DNA from: an uncultured Pelagibacteraceae bacterium
Lineage (GTDB): Bacteria > Pseudomonadota > Alphaproteobacteria > Pelagibacterales > Pelagibacteraceae
DNA: 64,000 nucleotides
Assembly (NCBI GenBank): GCA_902588925.1
Contig: CACIRB010000004.1
Coordinates: 1 to 64,000, forward strand
Reading direction: 5' to 3'
Below, in pieces: positions 48,015 through 57,915 of this stretch. The translations under genes and the position numbers were made by a program. Position 1 is the first letter of the stretch. Each line of letters begins with the position of its first letter. The notes below the pieces were generated by a model. The model did no database searches and was not told the DNA's origin. It saw only the letters and a list, made by a program, of their open reading frames with translations.

Positions 48015-49454
48015 ATGTCTAATTACAAAACTGTTTTTTTTACACTAGGAATTCTACAAATAATATTGGGTGTATCAATGTTCATCCCAATTATAGTGCA
48101 ATTCTTTTACTCAGAAATAGACTCATCTTTCTTTGGTTCATCTATTGTAACAATAATCTTTGGAACTTTATTTTTTTTATCTAATTTAGATCATGATAAA
48201 AAACTTAATCTACAACAAGCCTTCTTATTAACTGCCCTATCTTGGATTAGTATTGCAATTTTTGGATCTTTACCGTTTGTATTCTCTAGTATTGAACTTT
48301 CAATTACAGACTCTTTTTTTGAGAGCATGTCAGGAATTACTACAACTGGATCTACAATCATCTCAGATTTAGAGAACGCACCAAAGGGTCTTCTTTTATG
48401 GAGAGCCATTTTGCAATGGTTAGGTGGAATCGGGATTATTGTAATGGCGATTACTTTAATGCCAATAATGAATGTTGGAGGCATGCAACTATTTAAAATT
48501 TCGAGTAATGACTCTTCAGAAAAAATACTCCCAAAGTCTAAAGAAATAGCACTTAGATTAATTTACATTTACTCAGGATTAACAGGGCTTTGTGCAATCA
48601 CTTATTGGATATTTGGTATGGGTAAATTTGATAGTTTAACCCACTCAATGACTACAATCGCTACTGGAGGTTTCTCCAACTACAACGAATCTATTGGTTA
48701 CTTTAATAGTTTGCCAATCGAAGTTTCATCAATGTTTTTTATTATATTAGGAAGTATTCCTTTTATTGCTTACATTAAATTTATAAGTGGAAACAAAAAA
48801 ATTTTTTTAAATGATATTCAAATCAAAACCTTTTTAAAAATAATAATATTCACTGTAATTATTTTATCTGTTTACTTATTATTTTCTAACAATGAAAACT
48901 TTAGTTTGAGATCAATATTTTTTAATACTATATCAATCTTAAGTGGTACAGGTTATGTAAATGCAGAATTTGATAGCTGGGGCAGTTTTCCTATAACCTT
49001 GTTTCTTGCGCTAATGTTTATAGGTGGATGTGCAGGATCTACAGCTTGTGGTGTAAAAATATTTAGAATTCAAATTCTTTATCTATTTATTATAAACCAA
49101 TTAAAAAAAATAATTTATCCTAAAGGAGTTTTTGTAATTAAGTATGATCAAAGTGCAGTTGATGAAAAGTTTATAGCTTCAATTATTTCATTTATTTACT
49201 TTTATATTGTAATATTTTTTATTCTTACTGCGTTGTTATCATTAACTGGCTTAGATTTTATCACTGCTATCTCAGGAGCCGCTACGTCTATTTCAAATGT
49301 TGGACCTGGTCTTGGTCCAATAATTGGCCCTAATGGAGATTTTTCTTCATTACCGGACCTTTCTAAATGGATTTTAACAGTTGGTATGATTTTAGGTAGA
49401 CTTGAGCTCTTTGCAATATTAGTATTGTTTTTACCATCATTTTGGAAAAACTAA
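48015..49454 (+). CDS. trkH: TrkH family potassium transporter
   Basis: ESMSGITTTGSTI, QWLGGIGIIVMAITLMPI, GGCAGSTACGVKIFR. Confidence 0.93.
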   Translation: MSNYKTVFFTLGILQIILGVSMFIPIIVQFFYSEIDSSFFGSSIVTIIFGTLFFLSNLDHDKKLNLQQAFLLTALSWISIAIFGSLPFVFSSIELSITDSFFESMSGITTTGSTIISDLENAPKGLLLWRAILQWLGGIGIIVMAITLMPIMNVGGMQLFKISSNDSSEKILPKSKEIALRLIYIYSGLTGLCAITYWIFGMGKFDSLTHSMTTIATGGFSNYNESIGYFNSLPIEVSSMFFIILGSIPFIAYIKFISGNKKIFLNDIQIKTFLKIIIFTVIILSVYLLFSNNENFSLRSIFFNTISILSGTGYVNAEFDSWGSFPITLFLALMFIGGCAGSTACGVKIFRIQILYLFIINQLKKIIYPKGVFVIKYDQSAVDEKFIASIISFIYFYIVIFFILTALLSLTGLDFITAISGAATSISNVGPGLGPIIGPNGDFSSLPDLSKWILTVGMILGRLELFAILVLFLPSFWKN

Positions 49455-49456
49455 TT

Positions 49457-50833
49457 ATGTCTGAAATAAAAAAAACATCCTGGTTAGAATCCATTTCAGT
49501 TTACAAAGATATTCGAATGCTAAGGATTTTATTACTTGGTGCAATCAGTGGATTTCCATGGGTTTTAATTGCTAGTAGTTTAAGTCTTTGGTTAAAAGAA
49601 GAAGGATTAAGTAGATCTACTATTGGTTGGGCTGGACTTATTTTTGGAGTTTATGCTTTTAATTATCTTTGGGCACCAATTATAGATAGAATTCAAATTC
49701 CTTTACTAACAAAAAAATTAGGTCACCGAAGAGGATGGATCGTTTTAATGCAATTAGTAATTCTATTAAGTTTACTAGTTTGGAGCATTATAAATCCAAC
49801 GGAAAATTTAGCATTGATAATTACAGTTGGATTAATCATTGCTATATCATCAGCTACTCAAGATATAACTGTAGATGCATTAAGAATTGAACAAATTAAT
49901 GAAAATGAAGGAAAATCAATGGCAGCAGGGGCTGCTATGGCTGTAGTTGGTTGGTGGACAGGCTACAAATTAGGTGGTGTAGTTGCTTTATTTACTGCAG
50001 AATTCTTTGAAAATCTTGGTATCCAAGATTATTGGCAAGCAACGTTTTTAATATTGGGTGTTGTAATTATTTTAATGAATATTGCCCTAATGTTTGTTCA
50101 TGAACCAATAGAAACTGACAGACAATTAAAACAAAGGGAAACTGACAATCTAATTAAAGGTAAACTTGGATCTAGCAATATTATCACAACTTTTGTTGCA
50201 TATATAACTGGAACAATTGGTGGGCCCATTATCAGCTTTTTTAAAAAAAATGGTTTTGCCATAGCTACAGGAATTTTAGGATTTGTATTTTTATTTAAAA
50301 TTGGAGAAGCATTCATGGGGAGGATGTCTATTGTCTTTTATAAAGAAATAGGATTTTCAAAAGGACAAATAGCAATCTACTCAAAAGGTTTGGGTTGGAT
50401 TACAACTGTCGTATTTACTTTAATTGGTGGCATAATGGCCATGAGGGCTGGAACTATAAAAACCATGTTCTTCGCGGGAGGATTAATGGCAATTACAAAT
50501 CTATTATTTGCCGTCTTAGCATGGACTGGTAAATCTGAATTATTATTTGCAATAGCAGTTATCGCTGACGATATTACTGCTGCTTTTGCAACTGTTGCAT
50601 TTGTAGCATTTATATCTTTGCTGGTTGATCGAACATATACAGCAACACAATACGCATTACTTGCTTCCATAGGAACTGCTGGAAGAACAACTTTAGCATC
50701 ATCATCAGGAGCTTTGGTAGATTGGTTAAACGGAGATTGGGGAACATTCTTTGTCTTAACAACTATTATGGTTATTCCTTCACTAATATGCCTTTGGATG
50801 ATTAAAAATAAAGTTAAGATTGGTGCAAAATAG
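49457..50833 (+). CDS. ampG: AmpG-like MFS permease
   Basis: LLGAISGFPWVLIASSLSLWLKEEGLS, SSATQDITVDALR; ATG at 49457 preferred to 49442. Confidence 0.85.
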   Translation: MSEIKKTSWLESISVYKDIRMLRILLLGAISGFPWVLIASSLSLWLKEEGLSRSTIGWAGLIFGVYAFNYLWAPIIDRIQIPLLTKKLGHRRGWIVLMQLVILLSLLVWSIINPTENLALIITVGLIIAISSATQDITVDALRIEQINENEGKSMAAGAAMAVVGWWTGYKLGGVVALFTAEFFENLGIQDYWQATFLILGVVIILMNIALMFVHEPIETDRQLKQRETDNLIKGKLGSSNIITTFVAYITGTIGGPIISFFKKNGFAIATGILGFVFLFKIGEAFMGRMSIVFYKEIGFSKGQIAIYSKGLGWITTVVFTLIGGIMAMRAGTIKTMFFAGGLMAITNLLFAVLAWTGKSELLFAIAVIADDITAAFATVAFVAFISLLVDRTYTATQYALLASIGTAGRTTLASSSGALVDWLNGDWGTFFVLTTIMVIPSLICLWMIKNKVKIGAK

Positions 50834-51566
50834 ATTTTATTTCAAAGGTAGTTTTTCCAATATTTACAAAAAATCTTCTAAATTTTCAGAAGTAACTTCA
50901 CAAATATTATATGGAGAAAAATTTAAAATTTTATCTAAAAATAAAAGTTGGATAAAAATAAAATCTGATTTTGATAATTATACTGGATACATTCAAAATA
51001 AAAATTATTCAAAAGAATTTAAGGCTAATTATAAAGTAAGTAGCTTAAAAGCAAGCATTTACAGAAAACCAAACTTAAAAACTAATATTTTTCTATCTCT
51101 TGGCTCAAAGTTGTCAGTTAAAGAAACTTACAAAAATTATGCCAGAATTGATAAAAATAATTGGGTTAAAAAAAAAGATATAAAAAAAATAAATTACAAA
51201 GAAAAAAACTTCACTAAAATATTTAAAAAATTTTTGAATATAAAATATATCTGGGGTGGAAAAAGTTACAGAGGAATAGATTGTTCAGCTTTATTACAAA
51301 TATTTTACTATTACAATAACAGATTTTTTCCTCGTGATACTAAGGATCAAATTAAATATTTAAAAGGAAACTTAAAAAGAAAATATCAAAAGGGAAATAT
51401 TATTTTTTGGAAAGGGCATGTAGCAATGTGTATAAATTCTAAACAATTGATACATGCATATGGACCTGAAAAAAAAGTATTGATTATGCCTATACTTAAG
51501 ACAATTAAAAGAATTGAAAATACAGCAAAACTTAAAGTTAAAAAAATAGCTAAAATTAAAATTTAA
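50820..51566 (+). CDS. SH3-domain NlpC/P60 family peptidase
   Basis: IKYIWGGKSYRGIDCSALLQIFYY, GNIIFWKGHVAMCI. Confidence 0.88.
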   Translation: MVQNRFYFKGSFSNIYKKSSKFSEVTSQILYGEKFKILSKNKSWIKIKSDFDNYTGYIQNKNYSKEFKANYKVSSLKASIYRKPNLKTNIFLSLGSKLSVKETYKNYARIDKNNWVKKKDIKKINYKEKNFTKIFKKFLNIKYIWGGKSYRGIDCSALLQIFYYYNNRFFPRDTKDQIKYLKGNLKRKYQKGNIIFWKGHVAMCINSKQLIHAYGPEKKVLIMPILKTIKRIENTAKLKVKKIAKIKI

Positions 51567-52459
51567 CTTCTTCCAAAATCTGGCTTATTAATATCTTGTT
51601 TGAGTTTAATTATTTTTGATCTGACTTTTTTAGTTTGAATAAGCTTGTTAATAATCGATTTATTATTTTTTGAATTAATATCAGATTTAAATGATTTCAA
51701 ATTTTTAATAAATAAATCAATAGCATTTGAAATATTTTTATTGTTGTTGAAAAAAATATCTCGCCACATAATTTCATTGGAAGCTGCTATTCTTGAAAAA
51801 TCTCTTAGTCCTCCTGCGCTAAATTTAATTAAATCATAGCTTTGTTTTTTCTCAAAATCTTGAGCTGACTTAACCAAATTATATGCAATTAAGTGAGGTA
51901 AATGACTAGTTATTGAAAAAATTTTATCATGTTTTTCCGGTGACATGATTGTTACTTTTGATCCAATTTTCTCCCAAAATTTTTTCAGGAAATTCAAATT
52001 TTTTTTAATTGTATTTTTTTCTTTAACTAGAATACACCATCTACCCTCGAACATATTGCTCTTTCCGTGCTGTGGTCCACTTACTTCAGAACCAGCAATT
52101 GGATGACTGGAAGTCCAAGCAATTCCTTTTTTCAAATATTTTTTTATTATTTTTGATGATTCAATTTTTGATGAGCCAACATCAGTAATTAATGTGTTGG
52201 GTACAACATAATTATTGATTTTTGTAATTATATTTTTGTATTCGCTCATTGGTGTGCAAAAAATAATAAAATTAGATTTTGTTACAGCCTCTTTTAATGA
52301 ACTTACTACTTTTCCAGGTAGTTTGAGTTTTTTGAGTGTAGATATATTTTTTTTTGACTTTTCGTAAATAAATATTTTATTTGCCAATTTATTTTTATGT
52401 ATAGATCTTAAAACTGAAGATCCAAGTAAACCACACCCTATAATTAAAATATTTTTCAT
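51563..52459 (-). CDS. tyrA: Prephenate/arogenate dehydrogenase
   Basis: ILIIGCGLLGSSVLRSI, TDVGSSK, HPIAGSEVSGPQH. Confidence 0.92.
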   Translation of the reverse strand: MKNILIIGCGLLGSSVLRSIHKNKLANKIFIYEKSKKNISTLKKLKLPGKVVSSLKEAVTKSNFIIFCTPMSEYKNIITKINNYVVPNTLITDVGSSKIESSKIIKKYLKKGIAWTSSHPIAGSEVSGPQHGKSNMFEGRWCILVKEKNTIKKNLNFLKKFWEKIGSKVTIMSPEKHDKIFSITSHLPHLIAYNLVKSAQDFEKKQSYDLIKFSAGGLRDFSRIAASNEIMWRDIFFNNNKNISNAIDLFIKNLKSFKSDINSKNNKSIINKLIQTKKVRSKIIKLKQDINKPDFGRS

Positions 52460-53542
52460 TTAATCAAAAATTTTTCTAACTGCATTCATAAGTATTAAAT
52501 TTTCTCTAGAAGAGCCAATAGTTAATCTCAATTTGTTTTTAATATGATAACCATCTTCAGTAGATCTAAGTATAATTCCTTTGTATTTTAATTTTTGGTA
52601 TAAAAAATTTGCTGAATATTTACACTCATCAAAATTTAATAGTAAAAAATTTGCTGATACAGCATTTGAAAAAATATTATATTTTTCAAGAAATTTTTTT
52701 AATCTATTTGCATAATTTAAATTATGTTTAATGGACTTTTGAATGAATTGCTTATCCTTCAAAGACTCTGCAGCCGCAACTTGGGCCAAGCCATTTACAT
52801 TGAAAGGTGGTTTAATAATATTCAACGCTCTAATTATTTGTTTCGATCCATATCCCCAGCCAATTCTTAATGAGGCTAAACCAAACATTTTAGAAAATGT
52901 TCTCAATATAAATACGTTATCTTTATTTTTAAATAATTCTAAACCAGAGCTGTAATCATCATTTTTCATATATTCTGAGTACGCATCATCAATTACTAAT
53001 AATATATTTTTATTTAACTTTCTTCTAAGTTCTAATATTTCTTTTTTAGTTAAATATGTTCCTGTTGGATTATTTGGATTTGCAATAAAAACTATTTTGG
53101 TTTTCTTAGATACTTTTTTCAATATTTCTTCAATTGAAACTTTGAATTTATTTTCTTTTGCAAACACGACTTTTGCACCAACTATTTTTGCATAAATCCT
53201 GTACATTAAAAAACTATATTGAGGAACAATCACTTCATCTTTTGGATTTAGATACAATTGACATAACATTTGAATTACTTCGTCGGAACCTGCTCCACAT
53301 ATTATTTTATCAAAATTGCATTTATAAGCCTTGGATATTGCCATTTTAAGATTTGTAGATTTTCCATCTGGATATTTATCTAATAATAAATTTTTTTTAG
53401 ATATTGCTTTTTTTGCTAACGGGCTCATCCCTAGAGCAGACTCGTTAGCTGACAATTTAATGACCTTTTTAATTTTGTTAATTTTAGATTTGCCAGGCTT
53501 ATAAGCTTCTATATTAAATTTTTTAAATTTAGGTGTGCTCAT
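52460..53542 (-). CDS. hisC: Histidinol-phosphate aminotransferase
   Basis: KLSANESALGMSP, NPNNPTGTYLT, RTFSKMFGLASLRIGWGYG. Confidence 0.93.
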   Translation of the reverse strand: MSTPKFKKFNIEAYKPGKSKINKIKKVIKLSANESALGMSPLAKKAISKKNLLLDKYPDGKSTNLKMAISKAYKCNFDKIICGAGSDEVIQMLCQLYLNPKDEVIVPQYSFLMYRIYAKIVGAKVVFAKENKFKVSIEEILKKVSKKTKIVFIANPNNPTGTYLTKKEILELRRKLNKNILLVIDDAYSEYMKNDDYSSGLELFKNKDNVFILRTFSKMFGLASLRIGWGYGSKQIIRALNIIKPPFNVNGLAQVAAAESLKDKQFIQKSIKHNLNYANRLKKFLEKYNIFSNAVSANFLLLNFDECKYSANFLYQKLKYKGIILRSTEDGYHIKNKLRLTIGSSRENLILMNAVRKIFD

Positions 53543-53616
53543 TTTTTTTATTTTTATGAGCTCTTTATAGATAAAAAAACAAATATTTATAGAGAATATG
53601 ATCTTATTTTAAAAAA

Positions 53617-53645
53617 TTGACATAAATTACAAGTTCTTGTACAAA
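53617..53645 (+). promoter_or_regulatory. Sigma-70-like promoter for metXW
   Basis: TTGACA (53617-53622), 17-nt spacer, TACAAA (53640-53645). Confidence 0.7.
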
Positions 53646-53649
53646 ATTT

Positions 53650-53700
53650 ATGCGCTGATTTAACTGAATTGCGAGCGCTTAAAAAAAACCGCTAAAATAG
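53650..53700 (+). ncRNA. SAM-II riboswitch
   Basis: ATGCGCTGATTTAACTGAATTGCGAGCGCTTAAAAAAAACCGCTAAAATAG matches the SAM-II pattern: GCGCU/AGCGC P1, GAUUUAAC, 3' GCUAAAA; upstream of metX. Confidence 0.93.
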
Positions 53701-53734
53701 TTTTTTTTCTCACAATTCATCTAAAGGCTTTAAA

Positions 53735-54865
53735 ATGAATACAGAAAAAAATATTAAGACATTAGTTGTAAAAAAACCTCTTAAATTAGATTGTGGTAAA
53801 ACTATAAACAATTTTCCAGTTGCATTCGAAACTTATGGGTCTTTAAATGAAAATAAAGACAATGCTATATTAGTATTTCATGCACTAACTGGAGATCAAT
53901 TTGTAACTGGTTTAAACCCTATTACTAAAAAAGATGGTTGGTGGAGTTTTGCTGTAGGCCCAGACAAAGCAATAGATACCAATAAATATTTTGTTATTTG
54001 TTCAAATGTAATTGGTGGATGTATGGGATCTTATGGACCAAGCCATAAAGATCCTGAAACACAAAAAACTTTTGGCACTGATTTTCCAGTTATTACAATT
54101 AATGACATGGTAAATGCTCAATATAATTTACTTGAACACTTTGGAATTAATAAACTATTTGCAATTACTGGAGGTTCTATGGGAGGCATGCAAGTTCTTC
54201 AGTTTATCACAAACTTTCCTGATAAAGCTAAAACTGTTATACCCATTGCTACAACTTCAAGTCATTCAGCACAAAATATTGCTTTTAATGAACTAGGGAG
54301 ACAGGCAATCACTGCTGACAGCAATTGGAAAGATGGAAATTATGAAGCTAATAATGCAAACCCAGGCAAAGGGCTTGCTGTTGCGAGAATGGCAGCTCAT
54401 ATAACTTATCTCTCAAAAAAAGGTTTGCAGGAAAAGTTTGGAAGAAAATTGCAAGAAAGAGAAGATTTGAAATTTGGTTTTGATGCAGATTTTCAAATTG
54501 AGAGTTATTTGAGATACCAAGGATCTGTATTTGTAGATAGATTTGATGCAAACAGCTATCTCTACATAACCAGAGCTATGGATTATTTTGATTTAGTTAA
54601 ACAATTTAATGGGAATTTGTCTGATGCATTTAAAAATACAAAAGCTAAATTTTTTGTAATTTCTTTTACTTCTGATTGGCTTTATCCAACCCAAGAAAAT
54701 AAAGATATTGTTATAGCTTTAAATTCTATTGGAGCAGACGTTGGTTTTGTAGAGATCGTATCTGATAAAGGTCACGACTCTTTTTTATTAGATGTGCCTG
54801 ATTTTTTAAACGCACTAAAAAATTTCTTAGACAAATCTTATATAGAATTAGAAAATGAAAAATGA
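53735..54865 (+). CDS. metX: Homoserine O-acetyltransferase
   Basis: HALTGDQFV, AITGGSMGGMQVLQF nucleophile elbow, DKGHDSFLLD. Confidence 0.95.
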   Translation: MNTEKNIKTLVVKKPLKLDCGKTINNFPVAFETYGSLNENKDNAILVFHALTGDQFVTGLNPITKKDGWWSFAVGPDKAIDTNKYFVICSNVIGGCMGSYGPSHKDPETQKTFGTDFPVITINDMVNAQYNLLEHFGINKLFAITGGSMGGMQVLQFITNFPDKAKTVIPIATTSSHSAQNIAFNELGRQAITADSNWKDGNYEANNANPGKGLAVARMAAHITYLSKKGLQEKFGRKLQEREDLKFGFDADFQIESYLRYQGSVFVDRFDANSYLYITRAMDYFDLVKQFNGNLSDAFKNTKAKFFVISFTSDWLYPTQENKDIVIALNSIGADVGFVEIVSDKGHDSFLLDVPDFLNALKNFLDKSYIELENEK

Positions 54866-55451
54866 ATTTAAAATAATATCAGATTTAATTGAAGATAACA
54901 AAAAAGTTCTAGATGTAGGTTGTGCAGATGGAACTTTGATGCAATTTTTAAAAGAAAATAAAAATATAAATGTTAGAGGACTAGAAATATCTAAAGACAA
55001 AGTACAAGAATGTATTGCAAAAGGATTAACTGTAATAGAAGGTAATGCAGAAAAAGACTTAAAACAATTTCCTGATAAATCATTTGATTATGTTGTGTTG
55101 AGTCAAACACTCCAGGCATTTTTAAGCCCTGAACTTGTTTTAGATGAACTTTTAAGAGTTGGAAAAAAAGCAATTGTAACGATACCAAATTTTGGTAATT
55201 GGAAAGTTAGATTACATCTATTATTTAAGGGCACAATGCCAATAACAAAATCATTACCAGAACAATGGCACAACACCCCTAATTTGCATATGTGTACAAT
55301 TAAAGATTTTGTAAATTTTATAAAATCTAAAGAAATCAAAATGATAAAAACTTTAGCGTTAAATAATAATAATGTTTCAAATATATCAAATAATAATTTA
55401 GGAACTAAAAATTTATTTGCTGATCTTGGAATATTTTTAATAGAAAAATAA
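54855..55451 (+). CDS. metW: Methionine biosynthesis protein MetW
   Basis: VLDVGCADGTLMQFL, VRGLEISKDKVQECIAKGLTVIEGNAEKDL. Confidence 0.94.
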   Translation: MKNEFKIISDLIEDNKKVLDVGCADGTLMQFLKENKNINVRGLEISKDKVQECIAKGLTVIEGNAEKDLKQFPDKSFDYVVLSQTLQAFLSPELVLDELLRVGKKAIVTIPNFGNWKVRLHLLFKGTMPITKSLPEQWHNTPNLHMCTIKDFVNFIKSKEIKMIKTLALNNNNVSNISNNNLGTKNLFADLGIFLIEK

Positions 55452-56171
55452 ATGAAAGTAGAAATTATACCCTGCCTACAAGATAATTATAGTTATTTAA
55501 TTATTGATGAAGATAAACTCGAAGCTTGTGTTGTTGATCCAAGTGAAGCTAAACCGATAATTGATTACTTAAGTGGTAAAAATATTAATTTAAAATATAT
55601 TTTAAATACTCATCATCATTATGATCATATTGGAGGTAACACTGAATTAAAAAAAAAATTTGGATCTATTGTTTTGGGATTTAATGGAGATGCAAAACGA
55701 ATACCAGAGATTGATATCTTATTAAAAGATAATGAAATTTGGAATAGTGAAAATTTTAAAGCTAAAATTATTCATATCCCAGGACATACTTTGGGACATA
55801 TTTGTTTTTATTTTTTTGACGAAAACTTACTATTCACTGGAGATACACTCTTTTCACTTGGGTGTGGTAGAATTTTTGAGGGTACATATGAACAAATGTA
55901 TGACTCTTTAAATAAATTAAAATCCTTACCCAAAGAAACAAAAATCTATTGTGGTCATGAATATACTCTAAACAATTCAAAATTCTGCTTGGAACATGAC
56001 TCTGAAAATTCTTCTTTATTAAAGAAAATAGAATTTATAAAAAAACAAAGAAATAATAATTTGCCTACTATTCCATCAACCTTACAAGATGAAATTGATT
56101 GTAATATTTTTTTAAGAGCAAATGACTTAAAAACCTTTTCAAAATTAAGGGATTTAAAGGATAATTTCTAA
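55452..56171 (+). CDS. gloB: Hydroxyacylglutathione hydrolase (glyoxalase II)
   Basis: THHHYDHIGG, PGHTLGHICFY, FTGDTLFSLGCGRIFEG, CGHEYTLNN. Confidence 0.95.
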   Translation: MKVEIIPCLQDNYSYLIIDEDKLEACVVDPSEAKPIIDYLSGKNINLKYILNTHHHYDHIGGNTELKKKFGSIVLGFNGDAKRIPEIDILLKDNEIWNSENFKAKIIHIPGHTLGHICFYFFDENLLFTGDTLFSLGCGRIFEGTYEQMYDSLNKLKSLPKETKIYCGHEYTLNNSKFCLEHDSENSSLLKKIEFIKKQRNNNLPTIPSTLQDEIDCNIFLRANDLKTFSKLRDLKDNF

Positions 56172-56181
56172 CTAATTCAGC

Positions 56182-56209
56182 TTGACTATAGGCTTCCGGT
56201 AACTATATT
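56182..56209 (+). promoter_or_regulatory. Sigma-70-like promoter for rplU-rpmA
   Basis: TTGACT (56182-56187), 16-nt spacer, TATATT (56204-56209). Confidence 0.6.
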
Positions 56210-56237
56210 GCGGTAACTTAAATTTAAAATTCATACT

Positions 56238-56636
56238 ATGTCATACGCAGTAATAAAAACAGGTGGTAAACAGTACAAAGTTAAATCGGGTGAAATATTA
56301 AAAATCGAAAAACTACCAGATTCAAAACCTGAAACTAAGATAGAATTTAATGAAATCCTAGCATACGGAGATGATAAAAATATTGAAGTTGGAACTCCTA
56401 ATATTGACGGTGCTAAGGTAGAGGCTGATTTAATTAAAAATAGTAAAAATAGAACAATTCTAATTTTCAAAAAAAGACGAAGACAAAATTCAAGAAGAAA
56501 AAATGGACATAGACAACAATTTTCTTTGATAAGAATTAACAAAATTTTTTCAAAAGATGGCAAAGTATTATCTGAAGCTGAAAAAATTAAACCAGTTTCC
56601 AAAAAAGAGGAAGTTAAAGAAGCTGCAAGTAAATAA
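56238..56636 (+). CDS. rplU: 50S ribosomal protein L21
   Basis: MSYAVIKTGGKQYKVKSGEILKIEKL; KKRRRQNSRRKNGHRQQFSLIRI. Confidence 0.96.
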   Translation: MSYAVIKTGGKQYKVKSGEILKIEKLPDSKPETKIEFNEILAYGDDKNIEVGTPNIDGAKVEADLIKNSKNRTILIFKKRRRQNSRRKNGHRQQFSLIRINKIFSKDGKVLSEAEKIKPVSKKEEVKEAASK

Positions 56637-56650
56637 TTATTAGGTAAATT

Positions 56651-56905
56651 ATGGCAACGAAAAAAGCAGGTGGATCATCGAGAAACGGACGAGATAGTGC
56701 CGGTCGAAGACTTGGTGTTAAAAAATACGGTGGAGAAACTGTAATACCTGGAAATATAATTGTTAGACAAAGGGGAACAAAAATTTTTCCTGGCGAAAAT
56801 GTTGGAATGGGAAAAGATCATTCAATTTTTTCTGTTATTAAAGGTAAAGTTGTATTCAAAAAGTCTAAATTAGATAGAACTTACGTTTCAGTAAAACCCA
56901 ATTAA
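56651..56905 (+). CDS. rpmA: 50S ribosomal protein L27
   Basis: [29 protein letters not shown]. Confidence 0.97.
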   Translation: MATKKAGGSSRNGRDSAGRRLGVKKYGGETVIPGNIIVRQRGTKIFPGENVGMGKDHSIFSVIKGKVVFKKSKLDRTYVSVKPN

Positions 56906-56931
56906 TAGTACAACCAAGAAAATGTTGTATT

Positions 56932-57915
56932 ATGAAATTTCTCGATCAAGTTAAAATTTATATTAAAGCTGGAAACGGTGGTGATGGTTCGCCAAGTTTT
57001 AGAAGAGAAAAATATGTTGAGTTCGGAGGACCTGACGGAGGTGATGGAGGCAGAGGTGGTTCTATCATTTTAAAATCAGAAGAAAACTTAAACACTTTAA
57101 TTGATTACAGATATCAACAACATCATAAAGCTAAACGTGGAGAAAATGGTTCTGGTCAAAATCGTACAGGCAAAAGTGGTGGGGATTTAATTTTAAAAGT
57201 TCCTCTTGGAACTCAAGTATTTGAAGAAGATAACAAAACTCTATTATTTGACTTTAACAAGAAAGGAGAGGAGTATATTGCAGCTAATGGTGGCAAAGGG
57301 GGTTTAGGAAATACTAGGTTTAAAAGCTCCACAAACAGAGCTCCAAGAAAGTTTACAAAAGGAACTTTAGGAGAAGAGTTTACAATTTGGTTACAACTTA
57401 AAACGATAGCTGATATTGGAATTATCGGATTACCTAACGCAGGAAAATCAAGTTTGTTGGCAGCACTTACTAACGCAAATCCAAAAATTGCTAATTATAA
57501 ATTTACAACACTCAATCCTAACTTAGGTGTTGCTAGCTATGATGATAAAGAAATTACAATAGCTGATATACCGGGACTAGTAGAGGGTGCCCACGAAGGT
57601 GTTGGACTTGGTATACAATTTTTAAAACATATAGAAAGATGTAAATCTTTATTACACTTAATTGATATTACTAATCTCGATCTAAAGGAGTCTTATGATC
57701 AGGTTAAAAATGAGCTTAAAAATTACAGCTCTAAAATGCTTGATAAGAAAGAATTAATTGTGTTTAACAAAATTGATTTGATTGACGAAGATACAGCTAA
57801 AGATGTAATTGATGATTTCTCTAAAGATAAAAATTGTGAGATAATGACTATGACAACTTTAAATAAAGAATCTGTTTCAAAAATTAAGGCAAAATTATTA
57901 TCCTATGTATCTTAA
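56932..57915 (+). CDS. obgE: GTPase ObgE/CgtA
   Basis: Obg domain GGDGGRGGSIILK; GLPNAGKSSLLAAL; DIPGLVEGAHEGVGLG. Confidence 0.96.
   Translation: MKFLDQVKIYIKAGNGGDGSPSFRREKYVEFGGPDGGDGGRGGSIILKSEENLNTLIDYRYQQHHKAKRGENGSGQNRTGKSGGDLILKVPLGTQVFEEDNKTLLFDFNKKGEEYIAANGGKGGLGNTRFKSSTNRAPRKFTKGTLGEEFTIWLQLKTIADIGIIGLPNAGKSSLLAALTNANPKIANYKFTTLNPNLGVASYDDKEITIADIPGLVEGAHEGVGLGIQFLKHIERCKSLLHLIDITNLDLKESYDQVKNELKNYSSKMLDKKELIVFNKIDLIDEDTAKDVIDDFSKDKNCEIMTMTTLNKESVSKIKAKLLSYVS

Noticed and set aside
50377-50670. 97-aa ORF antisense to the AmpG-like permease
   Set aside because: Composition mirrors the codon bias of the sense gene; no recognisable domain.
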